A DNA stretch of 6,139 nt, taken from assembly GCA_031256695.1 (NCBI GenBank), contig JAIRQB010000114.1:1-6139 (forward strand). The letters are read 5' to 3'. The translations under genes and the position numbers were made by a program. The notes under the pieces are model-generated. The model saw only the letters and a program-made list of their open reading frames with translations. It was not told where the DNA came from and searched no databases. Of the stretch, positions 5,395 to 6,139 are shown in pieces. The stretch's first letter is position 1. Every line of letters starts with the position of its first letter. Origin of the DNA: Elusimicrobiota bacterium (GTDB lineage: Bacteria > Elusimicrobiota > Endomicrobiia > Endomicrobiales > Endomicrobiaceae).

Positions 5395-6139
5395 TATTTC
5401 TCTCTGTTAATTTAATATCTGTCTTTACAATCCTTCTTTTTTTAAGCGTCCGCCTATATAAAAAAGCGGCGCTTTTATATATAAAAGATGGCGTAAGAAT
5501 AGCGGGCAACACAAGAAAATACAAAAAGAAATTACCTCTGTATCCTTTAAAAAGGTCAATAAAGAGTTCTTTATACATTTTAAGATTCATCTGAAAAATC
5601 CCTGTTTTTGCGCCGCGGATAAGTCCTTTTTCTACATTAAACATCAGTTGATTTGCCATCCATCTTGCTTCTTTAGAACCTTTGCCGAATACGCATTCAG
5701 GAATCTCTTTCATAATCTTTATATCGCACAATATTCTTTTTCTTAACCCCCCCCACGCTATCATCGTATCTAAAATAATATCTCCTCTTATCATACATAT
5801 AGGACTTGTTAAATACTTTAACTTTGCCCCATTTTTAATCATAGAAGACATCACATATACTTGTATAAATAATGCGCCTATAAAACGCCGTCCTTTCCAA
5901 CTGTCTGTTTCATTGTCAGCAGACCAATCAATTTGCGCATATAAAGTCCATACACTTTTTTTAATAACGTTATCCGATGCATTTCCTAAAAAGAAAATGC
6001 CTCTTGTATCGCCGTTTTCAAAAACAAAATCTTTTTTAGGATATTTTATGTTTATGCTTGTATTTTCTTTAAAGACAATGTCATTAAAACCGCTAAATAT
6101 AAGATGCGAACTTACAAAAATATCAATACTCGGATTTTC
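5387..6139 (-). CDS. Probable family-2 glycosyltransferase, C-terminal part (5' end outside window)
   Basis: The frame is open from the window edge down to the TAA at 5389-5387, giving 250 residues without a start, so the gene continues beyond 6139. The visible part resembles the C-terminal half of abequosyltransferase-like GT2 enzymes from O-antigen and capsule clusters: RGIFFLGNASDNVIKKSVW (46-64), then FIGALFIQVYVMSSMIKNG (87-105) and YLTSPICMIRGD (109-120). A hydrophobic stretch at about 203-228 followed by a basic segment (229-237, YRRTLKKRR region) suggests membrane attachment. The nucleotide-sugar-binding GT-A half with its DxD motif would lie upstream and is not visible, so the family call rests on this half and on context. 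A GTG at 5854-5852 lies inside the continuous frame and is not the start. The coding strand holds a G8 run at 5754-5747. It overlaps the methyltransferase start by 8 bases. The sugar it transfers is unknown. Confidence 0.62.
   Translation of the reverse strand, partial: ENPSIDIFVSSHLIFSGFNDIVFKENTSINIKYPKKDFVFENGDTRGIFFLGNASDNVIKKSVWTLYAQIDWSADNETDSWKGRRFIGALFIQVYVMSSMIKNGAKLKYLTSPICMIRGDIILDTMIAWGGLRKRILCDIKIMKEIPECVFGKGSKEARWMANQLMFNVEKGLIRGAKTGIFQMNLKMYKELFIDLFKGYRGNFFLYFLVLPAILTPSFIYKSAAFLYRRTLKKRRIVKTDIKLTERNNA
5747..5754 (-). repeat. G8 homopolymer within the glycosyltransferase reading frame
   Basis: Eight consecutive G in the coding strand (eight C on the plus strand) encode the end of Trp129 and Gly130-Gly131 of the visible fragment. 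In the state seen here the frame is open on both sides. Loss of one G gives TGG GGG GGT TAA, an immediate stop. Gain of one G reaches TGA after 16 codons (GTT AAG AAA through TCC). Either change would remove about 120 C-terminal residues, including the hydrophobic segment. It is the longest G/C run in the window. Confidence 0.8.

Noticed and set aside
5387..5854. A 155-residue gene starting at GTG 5854
   Set aside because: The same frame is open upstream to the window edge with coherent protein sequence, so this codon is an internal valine of a longer truncated gene.

Overview
The window reads as a chromosomal stretch of a moderately AT-rich bacterium. All six genes lie on the minus strand, so they are transcribed from high to low coordinates. 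A cell envelope with a periplasm is implied by a TRAP transporter whose substrate-binding protein has a cleavable signal peptide and no lipobox cysteine. A flippase-type exporter and sugar-modifying enzymes indicate that the cell builds a surface polysaccharide. Most starts carry AGGAG-like ribosome binding sites. I cannot name the genus; a diderm, probably anaerobic or host-associated bacterium is only a guess.

Right part (6139 down to 3119): the end of a surface-glycan cluster. It holds the C-terminal 250 residues of a probable family-2 glycosyltransferase that runs off the window edge, a class I SAM-dependent methyltransferase of the sugar O-methyltransferase type, and a 12-segment oligosaccharide flippase. 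The glycosyltransferase and methyltransferase overlap by 8 bases. The flippase follows after 17 bases and starts at TTG. The likely division of labour is that one enzyme adds a sugar to a lipid-linked glycan, one methylates it, and the flippase carries the finished unit across the inner membrane. The glycosyltransferase contains a run of eight G in its coding strand, a candidate phase-variation switch and the most interesting signal here.

Middle (3118 to 2937): a 182-base gap with a clear extended -10 promoter facing the transporter genes. I see no convincing terminator for the glycan genes, so some readthrough into the transporter genes is possible.

Left part (2936 down to 103): a complete tripartite TRAP transporter in the order dctP (periplasmic binding protein), dctQ (small membrane subunit) and dctM (large membrane subunit). 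A strong 17-bp hairpin between dctP and dctQ, with a T-run on both strands, probably acts as a partial terminator that sets binding protein in excess over the membrane subunits. The substrate cannot be read from sequence alone.

Far left (1 to 102): no gene. It holds a perfect 11-bp hairpin flanked by two copies of a 13-base sequence, then a 14-base tandem duplication. This looks like the edge of an intergenic repeat array.
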